Shown: one piece after another, positions 17,785-26,063 of the stretch
How the letters are laid out: every line of letters starts with the position of its first letter
Numbering within the stretch: the stretch's first letter is position 1
Assembly (NCBI RefSeq): GCF_036345175.1
Contig: NZ_CP107780.1
Location: 4,526,001 to 4,590,000, forward strand
Origin: Streptomyces sp. NBC_00576
GTDB lineage: Bacteria; Actinomycetota; Actinomycetes; Streptomycetales; Streptomycetaceae
Direction: 5' to 3'
DNA: 64,000 nt
Translations under genes and position numbers: made by a program
The notes under the pieces: model-generated
The model's database searches: none
What the model was told of the DNA's origin: nothing
The model's input: only the letters and a program-made list of their open reading frames with translations

Positions 17785-18753
17785 TCACTCCCCGAGAAGA
17801 CGGCCCAGCCACCGCAGTCGTGCCGCCTGGGTCGCCTGGGACACCTCGGCGTGCGGTGCCATCATGTCGTAGCCGTGGAAACCGCCGGGCCACACGTGGA
17901 GTTCGGCGACCCCACCCGCCTGCCAGATCCTTGAGGCGTATGCAACGGTCTCATCCCGGAAGGTCTCCGCGGAGCTGATATCCAGGAAGGCCGGAGGCAG
18001 CCCGGACAGGTCTTCGGCCCGGGCCGGAGCGGCGTAGGCGGGCACGTTCGGGCCGCCGCACCGGTCGCCGAGCAGCGCGGTCCAGCCCATCTCGTTGGAG
18101 GCGTGGTCCCACACGCCCAGGCCCGCCATCTGGTGGCTGGACACCGTGTCATTGCGGTCGTCCAGCATCGGGCACATCAGCAGCTGGCCGATCGGCTGCG
18201 GACCCTTGCGGTCCCGGGCCAGCAGGGCCAGCGCCGCGGTCAGGCCGCCGCCCGCACTGGCTCCCGCGATGACGATCCGCTCAGCGTCGCCGCCGATCTC
18301 CTGCGCGTGCTCCGCCGTCCACACCAGACCGGCGTAGACGTCCTCGATCGCAGCCGGGTACGGGTTCTCGGGCGCCAGGCGGTACTCCACGGACACCACC
18401 ACCGCGTCCAGCTCCCGCGCCCAGCCGAGCACCATGTCGACCCCGGTCCGGTTGTCGCCGAGGACCATTCCGCCGCCGTGGACGTGGTAGAAGACCGGGC
18501 GGGCACCGGCGGATGCGGCCGGGCGGGCGATCAGCAGCGAGATGTCGGGCGCGCCCTCGGGGCCCGGCACGATTCGGTCCTCCACCTCGAAGAACCCGTC
18601 GTGGTCCAGTGCCTCCGGATCTGGCCTGGCCGCTGCGATGCCCTGGCGTATCGCGGGCACCATGTCGATCGTGAAGGTCGAAGGAAGCGTCTCGGCGACA
18701 ACCTCCAGAACGGCGGCGAGTTCGGGGTCGAACGGGGGCGGAACCAGGCTCAT
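17785..18753 (-). CDS. Alpha/beta hydrolase, HSL-type esterase
   Basis: This 322-residue esterase has the HGGG oxyanion motif (YHVHGGGMVLGD), a nucleophile elbow IAGASAGGG, an acidic residue in the segment PPAFLDISSAETFRDE, and a His in WPGGFHGYD. ATG 18753 has GAGGAG close upstream. It is the second HSL-type esterase in the window and is clearly diverged from the one at 12599. The SDR gene lies 115 bp upstream on the same strand and the two are probably co-transcribed, as often seen with esterase/reductase pairs acting on ester or ketone xenobiotics. The substrate is unknown. Confidence 0.88.
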   Translation of the reverse strand: MSLVPPPFDPELAAVLEVVAETLPSTFTIDMVPAIRQGIAAARPDPEALDHDGFFEVEDRIVPGPEGAPDISLLIARPAASAGARPVFYHVHGGGMVLGDNRTGVDMVLGWARELDAVVVSVEYRLAPENPYPAAIEDVYAGLVWTAEHAQEIGGDAERIVIAGASAGGGLTAALALLARDRKGPQPIGQLLMCPMLDDRNDTVSSHQMAGLGVWDHASNEMGWTALLGDRCGGPNVPAYAAPARAEDLSGLPPAFLDISSAETFRDETVAYASRIWQAGGVAELHVWPGGFHGYDMMAPHAEVSQATQAARLRWLGRLLGE

Positions 18754-18868
18754 GGTTTCTCCTCATACATACGGGCACTTGCGGGCCGGCTGACAGTTGG
18801 TGGTCGTTCGGGGAGGCGGCGGACGAGGGCCGGGGTGCGGGAGGGGCGCTGTGCCCCGGTCCTCCGGG

Positions 18869-19699
18869 TCAGGCGACCGGTGTGAGGCGACCGGCGCGGA
18901 TGGCGGCCACGACACCGCCGTCCACGAGCAGGTCGTTGCCGGTGATGAAGGTGGCGTTGGGGCCGAGGAGGAAGGCGGCGGCCTCGGCGATGTCGTCGGG
19001 AGTGCCCAGTCGGCCGGTTCCCGACGCGGCGATCATGGCGCGCATGATCTGGCCGCTTTCGCCGTCGAGTTCCTGCTGTCCCATGGGGGTGGCGATCACG
19101 CCGGGGCTGATGGAGTTGATCCGGGCTCCCCGCTCGCCCCAGGATGCGCTGGCGGCCTGGACACGCAGCCGGTTGCCGTACTTGGCCAGCGGATAGGCAC
19201 TCTGTCCCACGACTTCCGGATCGGTGAAGGGCAGGTCCAGCAGATCGTCGGCGGGTGTGTGGGCGAGGGCCTGTTCCTGCTCCGCGGTCAGGGGGACGGG
19301 CAGCATGTGACCGGCCATGCTGGAGATCACCAGGCCTGCTCCGCCGGGCGCGACGACCCGCCCGAACTCCTCCAGGACCAGCGCCGTACCGAGCAGGTCC
19401 ACCTTCAGGACAGCGGCGGCGGGGGCCTGAACAGGAGAGAGGCCCGCGGTGTGCACGACCTGGACCACGGGGCCGAGCTGTGCCGCCGCGTCCGCGAGAG
19501 CGGCGACCGAAGAGCGTGAGGAGACGTCCACCGTCTGCGTGACGATGTCGTGTCCCTGCCCGCGCAGGAGATCCGCGACGGAAGCGAGAGTCTCCTCGTT
19601 GAAGTCGGCGAGCAGCAGCTTGTTGCCGCTGCCCTGGCGCCGGGCGATGGCCTGTCCCATGCCGCCCACACCGATGACGACGACCACGTTTACACCCAC
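18869..19699 (-). CDS. Short-chain dehydrogenase/reductase (SDR)
   Basis: This 276-residue Rossmann-fold oxidoreductase has the cofactor motif GVGGMGQAIA, an acidic residue after strand 2 (LLLADFNEE) suggesting NAD(H), VISSMAG carrying the catalytic Ser, and YPLAKYGN carrying the YxxxK pair. The SPGVIATPM segment is also present. The cofactor motif GxGGxG differs slightly from the classical TGxxxGxG. GTG 19699 has GGAGG five bases upstream; GTG 19705 would overlap the ribosome site. It is divergent from a TetR gene, with a clear palindrome in the shared 70-bp spacer. Repression by that TetR, relieved by a small carbonyl ligand, is the likely control. Confidence 0.88.
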   Translation of the reverse strand: MGVNVVVVIGVGGMGQAIARRQGSGNKLLLADFNEETLASVADLLRGQGHDIVTQTVDVSSRSSVAALADAAAQLGPVVQVVHTAGLSPVQAPAAAVLKVDLLGTALVLEEFGRVVAPGGAGLVISSMAGHMLPVPLTAEQEQALAHTPADDLLDLPFTDPEVVGQSAYPLAKYGNRLRVQAASASWGERGARINSISPGVIATPMGQQELDGESGQIMRAMIAASGTGRLGTPDDIAEAAAFLLGPNATFITGNDLLVDGGVVAAIRAGRLTPVA

Positions 19700-19718
19700 G
19701 GACACCTCCTATATAGCG

Positions 19719-19736
19719 TTACGATACGTTTCGTAA
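19719..19736. promoter_or_regulatory. TetR operator in SDR/TetR divergent promoter
   Basis: TTACGATACGTTTCGTAA has perfect 6-bp arms (TTACGA/TCGTAA) with central similarity as well. It is positioned in the 70-bp spacer between the SDR start (19699) and the TetR start (19770). This is the usual arrangement for an autorepressed TetR controlling its divergent neighbour. Confidence 0.8.
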
Positions 19737-19769
19737 TTGGGGAGTGTACCTCTCGTAGGATGGGCGGCT

Positions 19770-20381
19770 ATGGATGAGGTGCGGCGGCCTGGGCGGCCCC
19801 GGGACGCGGCCAGGGACAAGGCCATCCTCGACGCGGCGCGGGAGGTTCTCCTGCGCGACGGCTACGCCGGTCTGTCGATGGAGAAGGTCGCCGCCGCAGC
19901 CGGCGTCGGCAAACCCACGCTCTACCGCCGCTGGTCCTCCAAAGCGGCCCTCGTCGGCGATGCCGTCCTGCAAAGCTTCCTCACCACCGCGCCCGGCATC
20001 CGGCTGCCCGGCCGGCCAAACACCGACGGCGCCGCCCAGCAGCTGACCGCCTGGTTCCGTGCCTACGCCACATCGGTCGGCGACCCGCGCCATGCAGCCA
20101 TGATCCTGGCGTTGACCGCTGCCGCCGCCGAGAGCCCGCACGACGCCGAAAGCCTGTACCAGCACCACACCCGCGCGCAGCACGAGGCCGTCGTGAGCTG
20201 CCTGCGCACGGGAGTGACGAGCGGCGAATTCCGCGCCGACGTCGAGGTGGAAGCGGTCGCCGACGCCCTCATCGGCTCCGTCCTCTACCAGCTCCTCACC
20301 CGCACAAGCAGCGCCTCACTCCACCGAACCGAACACCTGCTCGTTATCCTGCTGGCCGGACTGCGCAACCCTGATCACTGA
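19770..20381 (+). CDS. TetR-family transcriptional regulator
   Basis: This is a 203-residue regulator. The DNA-binding domain (RDKAILDAAREVLLRDGYAG, SMEKVAAAAGVGKPTLYRRWSSK) is followed by a TetR_C_11-like ligand domain. It does not look like an ArpA-type gamma-butyrolactone receptor. ATG 19770 is chosen because the N-terminus RRPGRPRD directly precedes helix 1. The divergent SDR/esterase pair and the shared palindrome make it their probable repressor. Confidence 0.9.
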   Translation: MDEVRRPGRPRDAARDKAILDAAREVLLRDGYAGLSMEKVAAAAGVGKPTLYRRWSSKAALVGDAVLQSFLTTAPGIRLPGRPNTDGAAQQLTAWFRAYATSVGDPRHAAMILALTAAAAESPHDAESLYQHHTRAQHEAVVSCLRTGVTSGEFRADVEVEAVADALIGSVLYQLLTRTSSASLHRTEHLLVILLAGLRNPDH

Positions 20382-20536
20382 CTGCAGAGTCATGTCGTCA
20401 TGGTGGGGCAGGACGAACCCCGGTGCCGGTTCGGGGAAGTCGCGTTCACATCCCTCCGTGGAGTGCCGCACAGGCCCTACTGACTCGGTAGTACGCGGCG
20501 GCCGTGAACGACGCTCGCCGCGCAGACCAGCACCTC

Positions 20537-20581
20537 CTCCGCGGAGTAGCCGGCGGACTGTCCGCCGACCACTCCGCGGAG
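20537..20581. terminator. 45-bp nested palindrome between convergent genes
   Basis: The outer arms are CTCCGCGGAGT and ACTCCGCGGAG, each itself containing a palindrome. The inner arms are CGGCGGAC and GTCCGCCG around a single T. A further CGGCGGACAGT copy follows at 20583-20593. It lies between the ends of the TetR gene and the twelve-gene operon. Bidirectional termination is the simplest reading, though the nested symmetry could also be a protein-binding site. Confidence 0.7.
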
Positions 20582-20632
20582 TCGGCGGACAGTGCACCCA
20601 GCTGCGCCATCAGGCGCTGGGCACGTACTCGT

Positions 20633-21670
20633 TCATGCCGGGCAACCGCTGCGGTCAGACTCTGACTGCGGGGTGAAGTTCAGCCCGATGAGACGGGAGC
20701 CGGAGACCTGCGCCGCCATGGGCTCCAGGGCCGCGAGTTCATCGGCTCCGAGGACGAGGGTCGCGGCAGCGGTGTTCTCCTCCACCCGCGCGGGGCTGCG
20801 CGTCCCGGGGATAGGCACAACCGGCAATCCGTGGACGGCGGACCGGTGGTGGAGCCAGGCCAGGGCGACCTGAGCCGCTGTTGCCCCGCCGGCTGCGGCG
20901 ATCCGGTGGAGTGGCGCCAGGATCGCGGTGTTGCGCTGGGCGTTCTCCCCGGTGAAGCGGGGCATCGTCCGGCGGTAGTCGTTGGCGGAGAGTTGGTCCG
21001 CGCTGGTGAATCCTCCGGCGAGGAATCCCCGCCCCAAGGGTGAGTAGGCCATGAGGGCCACTCCCAACTCGGCGGCCACCGGAACGACATCGGCCTCGAC
21101 CTCCCGGGAGAACAGCGACCACTCCGACTGCACGGCGGCGATCGGATGGACCCGGTTGGCCCGGAGCAGTTCCTCGCCCGTCACCTCGGACAGGCCCAGT
21201 AGGCGGACCTTGCCCTCGTCGACCAGTTTGGCCATCTCGGCGACGGTGTCCTCGACGGGCGTCCGGGGGTCGAGACGGTGGGCGATGCAGAGGTCGATGG
21301 TGTCGGTGCCGAGCCTCCGCAGGCTGCCCTCGACCGCGGTGCGGAGGTATCCGGGAGAGTTGTCGATCCCCCGGTAGTGCGGATCGTCCGCCCTCCGCAC
21401 CAGGCCGAACTTGGTGGAGACCAGCACCCGGTCGCGGTGAGCCCGCACAAACGGGGCCAGCAGTCTCTCGTTCTGCCCATGGCCGTAGTTGTCGGCGGTG
21501 TCGTAAAGGGTGACGCCGAGTTCCAGCGCCCGTTCCAGGGTCTTCAGGCACTCCTTCCGGTCGCTGGGGCCGTAGAACTCGCTCATACCCATGCAGCCGA
21601 GTCCCTGGGCCCCCACCGGCGGGCCGTCGACACCCAGCCGGGTGGTGGGAAGCGTGTCCGGCACGTTCAT
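20633..21670 (-). CDS. Aldo/keto reductase, last gene of the twelve-gene operon
   Basis: This 345-residue AKR carries the catalytic set: Asp/Tyr in TLYDTADNYGHG, Lys in VLVSTKFGL and His in LCIAHRLDP. The NADP-binding C-terminal motif PIPGTRSPARVEENT is also present. It belongs to the AKR13-like group that starts LGVDGPPVGAQGLGCMGM. Its ATG (21670) overlaps the HAD stop codon (ATGA), so it is translationally coupled. Within an AfsA/KAS operon it is a natural candidate for reducing a beta-keto or butenolide intermediate, as the reductases of gamma-butyrolactone and furan pathways do. That role is inferred from context. It is only distantly related to the AKR at 2177. Confidence 0.9.
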   Translation of the reverse strand: MNVPDTLPTTRLGVDGPPVGAQGLGCMGMSEFYGPSDRKECLKTLERALELGVTLYDTADNYGHGQNERLLAPFVRAHRDRVLVSTKFGLVRRADDPHYRGIDNSPGYLRTAVEGSLRRLGTDTIDLCIAHRLDPRTPVEDTVAEMAKLVDEGKVRLLGLSEVTGEELLRANRVHPIAAVQSEWSLFSREVEADVVPVAAELGVALMAYSPLGRGFLAGGFTSADQLSANDYRRTMPRFTGENAQRNTAILAPLHRIAAAGGATAAQVALAWLHHRSAVHGLPVVPIPGTRSPARVEENTAAATLVLGADELAALEPMAAQVSGSRLIGLNFTPQSESDRSGCPA

Positions 21671-22413
21671 CCGGCCACCCGCCCCGCGCCGTCGGCCGCA
21701 CGGTGGGAGCCCGGCTCCGCCCAGAGGGTGCCGGCGGCGAGCTCCTCGTCCACCTTCCTGAGGAGCTCGGCATCGATCTTCCGGATGTCGTCGACCATGT
21801 ACCGCACGCCGGTGGCCTCCATCTCCGCGCGCTGGAAGTTGTGGGGCAAGGAGGCCGGTACACCGATGAATCCGGCTCCCAGGCGTTGGGTGACCTCGGC
21901 TACGCGGTTGATGTCGTCGACGAAGACGACCTCGTCGAACTCGTAGCCGAAGATGTCCCGGACGATCTCCTTGGTACCGGGCCGGAAGTCGTTGACGTCG
22001 ACGTAGGGGATCTCGCTGTCGAAGTACTCGGCGAGGTGGCCGAGATGGGTGTCGAAGGTGTACTCGCGGTTGCGTCCTCCGTAGCAGACGACGCGGACAC
22101 CGGCCTCCCGCAAAGTGGCGAGGAGTTCTTCGGCGCCTGGGATCACCTGGACCGGGTTCTCCCTGAGATATTCCTCGCGCTCCTTGAAGAACGCCCCGAT
22201 GGTCTCCTTGGCCGACCACGGGAGCTTGCAGGCAAGGGCCATGTTCTGGCCGGCCGCCAGCTGGGGCGAGCCCCAGACGCCGCGTTCGACGGCCGCGGTG
22301 TACTCGCCGCCGTGCCGGGTGACGAACCGTTCGATGACGGGGCTGTACGTGTCGTTGAGCAGTACGCCGTCACTGTCGAGCGCGACGAGGCGGATCTTCT
22401 GAAGGGGGTTCAT
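21667..22413 (-). CDS. HAD-superfamily phosphatase
   Basis: This 248-residue protein has the nucleophile motif LDSDGVLLND (Asp13, Asp15), a motif II region CYGGRN where Ser/Thr is replaced by Gly, and VVFVDDINR as the motif IV acidic pair. The cap helices lie between about residues 30 and 95. Start ATG 22413 has GGAGG at 5 bp. It overlaps the AKR start (ATGA) and is separated from the KAS II gene by 59 bp, the widest gap in the distal half of the operon. Phosphatases of this fold dephosphorylate the butenolide or furan phosphate made by AfsA-like enzymes (MmfP in the methylenomycin furan pathway), which fits here by inference. Confidence 0.85.
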   Translation of the reverse strand: MNPLQKIRLVALDSDGVLLNDTYSPVIERFVTRHGGEYTAAVERGVWGSPQLAAGQNMALACKLPWSAKETIGAFFKEREEYLRENPVQVIPGAEELLATLREAGVRVVCYGGRNREYTFDTHLGHLAEYFDSEIPYVDVNDFRPGTKEIVRDIFGYEFDEVVFVDDINRVAEVTQRLGAGFIGVPASLPHNFQRAEMEATGVRYMVDDIRKIDAELLRKVDEELAAGTLWAEPGSHRAADGAGRVAG

Positions 22414-22472
22414 CAATACCTCCGGGTGATGGTTATCCAGATGGGAAGGGGGTTGTTCCAGGCGGGTGCTGA

Positions 22473-23708
22473 TCAGGCGGTCGTGAGCACCAGTGCCGCG
22501 TTGTGGCCGCCGAAGCCGAGCGAGGTGCTCACGGCGACGTCCACCAGGGCGCTGCGGGGAGATCCGCTCACCACGTCGAGCTCCAGCTCGGGATCGAGCC
22601 GGGTCAGGTTGGCTGTCGGCGGAACACTGTTGTGTTCGATCGCGAGCGCGGTGTACGCGGCCTCGATGGCGCCGGCCGCGCCGAGCGTGTGCCCGATGAC
22701 GCCCTTGGCCGAGGTCACCAAGGGCCGGGCGCCCAGCACCCGCTGGAGTGCCCGCCCTTCGGTGACGTCGTTCAGCGGAGTCCCGGTGCCGTGCGCGTTG
22801 ACGTGATCCACATCAGCGGCGCCGAGCTGCGCGTCGGCCAGCGCGGCCCTGAGCGCCCGTTCGATGCCTTGACCTTGCGGATCGGGCGCTGTGGCGTGGT
22901 AGGCGTCGGTGGAACTGCCGTACCCCCGCACGACGGCCCGGACGCGCGCGCCGCGCGCCCGGGCGTCCGCCATCCGTTCCAGGACCAGGACGCCCGCGCC
23001 CTCGGCGGCCACAAATCCGTCACGGTCGGTGTCAAAGGGGCGGGACGCCCTCTCCGGCTCCCGCCCGCGCCCGGACAGCGCGCCCATCCTGCCGAGCCCG
23101 GCCATGACCAGCGGGGTCAGCGCGGACTCGGTCCCTCCGGCCAGCACCACATCGCAGGCCCCGGAGCGCAGAAGTTCCCGTGCTGTGCCCACCGCGGTGG
23201 CCCCCGAGGCGCAGGCGGTCGCCGTGACCAGACTCGGTCCTCGGGCACCGAGGTCGATCGCGACCTGTGCGGCGGCCATGTTCACCATGAATCTGGGGAT
23301 CAGGAGCGGGGAGACATTGCGCGGTCCCTTCTCCAGCAGGTTGCCGTGCTGCTGCTCCAGGGATTGCATCCCGCCGAGCGAGTTGCCGAGCACGACGCCG
23401 ACCCGGGCACCGTCCCAGGTGGCGGGATCCCAGCCGGCCTCCTCGACGGCCTGCCGGGAGGAGGCAATCGCCAGTTGCACGAACCGGTCCAGCTGCCAGG
23501 CGGAGAATCCCCCGAGCAGGGCGGCCGGATCGAATCCGGGCACCCGGCAGCTGAAGTCGACCGGGGAACCGCGCAGTTCCTCGTCGGTGGCTGCACAAGA
23601 GACCCCCGACAACAGGCGGTCCCAGTTCTCCTTGACTCCGATACCGGCGGGGGTGACCAACCCGAGCCCGGTGATTGCCGCTTCGAACGGGCGCGCAGGG
23701 CCCGTCAT
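22473..23708 (-). CDS. Beta-ketoacyl-ACP synthase II (FabF-like)
   Basis: This 411-residue thiolase-fold condensing enzyme has the full KAS II triad: Cys166 in TATACASG, His306 in NAHGTGT and His340 in KGVIGHTLGA. The gatekeeper-region GFGGHN motif near the C-terminus is present. It elongates an acyl-ACP with malonyl-ACP in the cytosol. Its ATG overlaps the ACP stop codon (ATGA), so ACP and KAS II are made in step. Location next to a dedicated ACP and KAS III shows a specialised short acyl-chain pathway rather than housekeeping fatty acid synthesis, for which Streptomyces uses a separate conserved fab cluster. Confidence 0.93.
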   Translation of the reverse strand: MTGPARPFEAAITGLGLVTPAGIGVKENWDRLLSGVSCAATDEELRGSPVDFSCRVPGFDPAALLGGFSAWQLDRFVQLAIASSRQAVEEAGWDPATWDGARVGVVLGNSLGGMQSLEQQHGNLLEKGPRNVSPLLIPRFMVNMAAAQVAIDLGARGPSLVTATACASGATAVGTARELLRSGACDVVLAGGTESALTPLVMAGLGRMGALSGRGREPERASRPFDTDRDGFVAAEGAGVLVLERMADARARGARVRAVVRGYGSSTDAYHATAPDPQGQGIERALRAALADAQLGAADVDHVNAHGTGTPLNDVTEGRALQRVLGARPLVTSAKGVIGHTLGAAGAIEAAYTALAIEHNSVPPTANLTRLDPELELDVVSGSPRSALVDVAVSTSLGFGGHNAALVLTTA

Positions 23709-23947
23709 CAGAGCACGGCCTTCTTCGCCGCCACCAGTTCAGCTGCTTCGGCGATGGTCATGTGGTCGCGCAGTTCGCCGTCCGCCACCCTGATGTCCAG
23801 TTCGTTCTCCAGAACGAGCGCCAGCTCCACGAGAACCAGGGAGTCGAACCTGATGTCCGCGAACGTCGCATCGGAGTGAATCAGTTGGCGGTCCACCTTG
23901 AAGTGATCTGACAACACATCGGTAATTACCTTCTGGAACTGGTTCAT
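23708..23947 (-). CDS. Acyl carrier protein
   Basis: This 79-residue ACP has the phosphopantetheine attachment site FDSLVLVELA (Ser36). The helices flanking it are typical, and the overall length is standard. The start codon overlaps the KAS III stop and its stop overlaps the KAS II start. DSLV replaces the more usual DSLD/E, as in many specialised ACPs. It should carry the growing acyl chain between KAS III, KAS II and probably the AfsA-like enzyme. Confidence 0.95.
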   Translation of the reverse strand: MNQFQKVITDVLSDHFKVDRQLIHSDATFADIRFDSLVLVELALVLENELDIRVADGELRDHMTIAEAAELVAAKKAVL

Positions 23948-25005
23948 TTTCGCGCTCCTGACTGGTCAGCTGATGGTGCGGGGAGGATTCGAATTCCGGG
24001 GTGCACGATGTGCGGCCAGACGAGGGCCACCGACCCCCATGCGAGTCCGCCGCCGAAACCGGCCAGAACCACGCGGTGTCCTGGCCTGAGCTCGCCGGAG
24101 AGGACACCGTCGGAAAGCGCCAGCGGAATCGAGGCGGCGACCGTGTTGCCGACCCTGTCGATGTTGGACAGGAAACGCTCGGCGGGCAGCGCAAGCCGGT
24201 GAGCGGTCGCCGTGACGATCCGGGCATTGGCCTGGTGCAAAACGAACCGGTCGATCTCATCCAGCGGCCACCCGGCCCGCGCCGCGGTCTCCCGCGCCGA
24301 AGCGGACATCCGGTGCACCGCCTCGGCGAAGACGGCCCGCCCCCGCATCGTGAGAAAGGTGTCCTCCGGCTTGACCGGCAGGCCGGTGGAGCGCTGCCGT
24401 GAGCCGCCCGCCGGAATCTCGACGAGGTCGCTGCGGCTGCCGTCGCTGCCGAGGCTCAGGCCCAGCAGCGCCCCCGGCTGATCGAGGGATCCCGCCCGCA
24501 GTACGACCGCCCCTGCCCCGTCGCCGAAGACGGCTCTGGTCGTACGGTCCGCCGGGTCGAGAATCGTGGAGAAGGTGTCGGCGCCTATGACCAGCACGCT
24601 CTCGGCGACTCCTGTCGCGATCAGCCCCGCCCCGGCTGCGAGGGCGTAGACGAAGCCGGCGCACACGGCCGCCACGTCGAAGGCCGGCACCGTGCCCAGT
24701 CCGAGTCGGCTCGCCACCTCGGGCGCGGTCGCCGGACTCAGCCGGTCCGGTGTGCTGGTCGCAAGGACCAACGCACCGACGCCCACCAGGCCGGCAGACT
24801 CCAGCGCCCGCCTCCCCGCCTCGACGGCGAGGTCGCCGGTGGCCTCGCCCGGGGCGATCACATGACGCTGCCGGATGCCGGTACGTGTTCGGATCCACTC
24901 GTCGTCGGTGCCCAGGAGGGCGGCGAGTTCATCGTTGGTCACCACCGTGCGCGGCACCCAGCCGCCCAGGCCGGCGACGACCGCCGCACGGTCCGTGCCG
25001 CTCAT
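23944..25005 (-). CDS. Beta-ketoacyl-ACP synthase III (FabH-like)
   Basis: This 353-residue initiating condensing enzyme has Cys115 in AAVCAGF, His in VLHQANARI and Asn in RVGNTVAASIPLAL, the complete FabH triad. FGDGAGAVVL and VLAGFGGGLAWGS complete the family signature. ATG 25005 overlaps the AfsA-like stop (ATGA); GTG 25014 is a less likely start. It primes chain synthesis from an acyl-CoA, often branched in Streptomyces, onto malonyl-ACP. The C-terminal tail of about 20 residues after the last conserved motif is unusual. Confidence 0.92.
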   Translation of the reverse strand: MSGTDRAAVVAGLGGWVPRTVVTNDELAALLGTDDEWIRTRTGIRQRHVIAPGEATGDLAVEAGRRALESAGLVGVGALVLATSTPDRLSPATAPEVASRLGLGTVPAFDVAAVCAGFVYALAAGAGLIATGVAESVLVIGADTFSTILDPADRTTRAVFGDGAGAVVLRAGSLDQPGALLGLSLGSDGSRSDLVEIPAGGSRQRSTGLPVKPEDTFLTMRGRAVFAEAVHRMSASARETAARAGWPLDEIDRFVLHQANARIVTATAHRLALPAERFLSNIDRVGNTVAASIPLALSDGVLSGELRPGHRVVLAGFGGGLAWGSVALVWPHIVHPGIRILPAPSADQSGARK

Positions 25006-26057
25006 CCGAGGCACCCCGGGCTCGTGGGCCGCGCACGGAAGCTGGTGGCCATGACGACCTTCGTGCGGGCGATCTCCGCCCCTCGCTGGTGGAAAGTCAC
25101 CTCGACGGCTCGGTGGCGCTCACGGCCGTCCGACGCCACGTCCCGGTCTCCGCCGTCCGACGGTCGCGCCGCCGTGAGAACGACGGGCTCGTCAAGCTCG
25201 GCGAATGCGAGAAACGACGACTCCACCGCGACAATGCCGCCGAGGCGCGGCGCGATGCCGTCCCACTCCTCCAGCGCCAGCACCGCCATCTGACAGGCCG
25301 CCTCCGTCAGCACCATCCCGGGGACGTGGTCCTGCGGGTGGTCGAAGTAGCTGGGGTTGTCCGTGGCGAGGCGCAGGGTCGCGGTGAGGGTGCCCCGAGC
25401 GACACCGACGTCGCGCAGCAGGGCATCCATCGCTCTGGTCCGCCCCACCCTGGCCGGATCGACCGGCTGTCCCGCCCCGGCCGTCGGCTGCTCGTCCGAC
25501 ATCGCCGGAGGGTGCCCGCGCCTGCGCGACCTGACGGACGCGTAGGCGTCTTTGGCCAGGTAGCCGACGTCCATCCGGACCTGCCCGACCTGGGTGTCGG
25601 CCAGCCACAGCCGGAATTCGTAGACCATGCCGTGCGCTCTGGCCGCGGCAGGGCCGCGGCGCTCGGCAACCGCCGTCATGAACAGTTGATTCGAGCCGGA
25701 CGGCACGGCGGCGAAGGCCTCCGGAGAGACTTCGAGGGACCAGTTCCGCAGGATGAAACCGGCGCCCGTCTCCACACCGAAGAAGGCGTGCGCGGCAAAG
25801 GTCTCGGCCTGTCGGCAGCATTCCAGCAGGAGCATCGGATCAGGGCCCCCGGCCGCATGAGTGCGTCCGGTGTAGTACGGATGCGACGGGGGCAGCACGG
25901 CGGCTGCCACGAAGCTCTGCGCATCCACCTGCAGCACGTCGGTCAGGAAGACCTCGGTGAGGTGGCGGCGGTGGATCATCTCCCGGGCCACGGTGTGGGA
26001 GAAGTTCAGCTGCGCGGCGGACTCCGGAAGGGCGGTGGCGCGCGTCGGGATGGGCAT
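25002..26057 (-). CDS. AfsA/ScbA-type double-hotdog protein
   Basis: This 351-residue protein has two hotdog repeats. The first contains the A-factor-biosynthesis hallmark HRRHLTEVFLTDV (about residue 30), and the second contains DHVPGMVLTEAACQMA (about residue 245), the conserved Glu-bearing AfsA helix. AfsA enzymes condense a beta-ketoacyl thioester with dihydroxyacetone phosphate in gamma-butyrolactone synthesis; homologues make furan and butenolide signals. The length is slightly above the usual 300 because of an insertion around 185-205. It lies 6 bp after the upstream gene and overlaps KAS III, so all three steps are coupled. It could also form a different acyl ester. Confidence 0.9.
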   Translation of the reverse strand: MPIPTRATALPESAAQLNFSHTVAREMIHRRHLTEVFLTDVLQVDAQSFVAAAVLPPSHPYYTGRTHAAGGPDPMLLLECCRQAETFAAHAFFGVETGAGFILRNWSLEVSPEAFAAVPSGSNQLFMTAVAERRGPAAARAHGMVYEFRLWLADTQVGQVRMDVGYLAKDAYASVRSRRRGHPPAMSDEQPTAGAGQPVDPARVGRTRAMDALLRDVGVARGTLTATLRLATDNPSYFDHPQDHVPGMVLTEAACQMAVLALEEWDGIAPRLGGIVAVESSFLAFAELDEPVVLTAARPSDGGDRDVASDGRERHRAVEVTFHQRGAEIARTKVVMATSFRARPTSPGCLG

Positions 26058-26063
26058 TCCTTG

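Noticed and set aside
19770..20381. Gamma-butyrolactone receptor for the AfsA-containing operon
   Set aside because: The protein is an ordinary TetR whose operator lies between it and the SDR gene; it has no ArpA-like features, so I did not link it to the operon.
22503..23879. 458-codon plus-strand frame across the KAS II and ACP genes
   Set aside because: Antisense shadow; the KAS II triad and the ACP Ser site lie on the minus strand.
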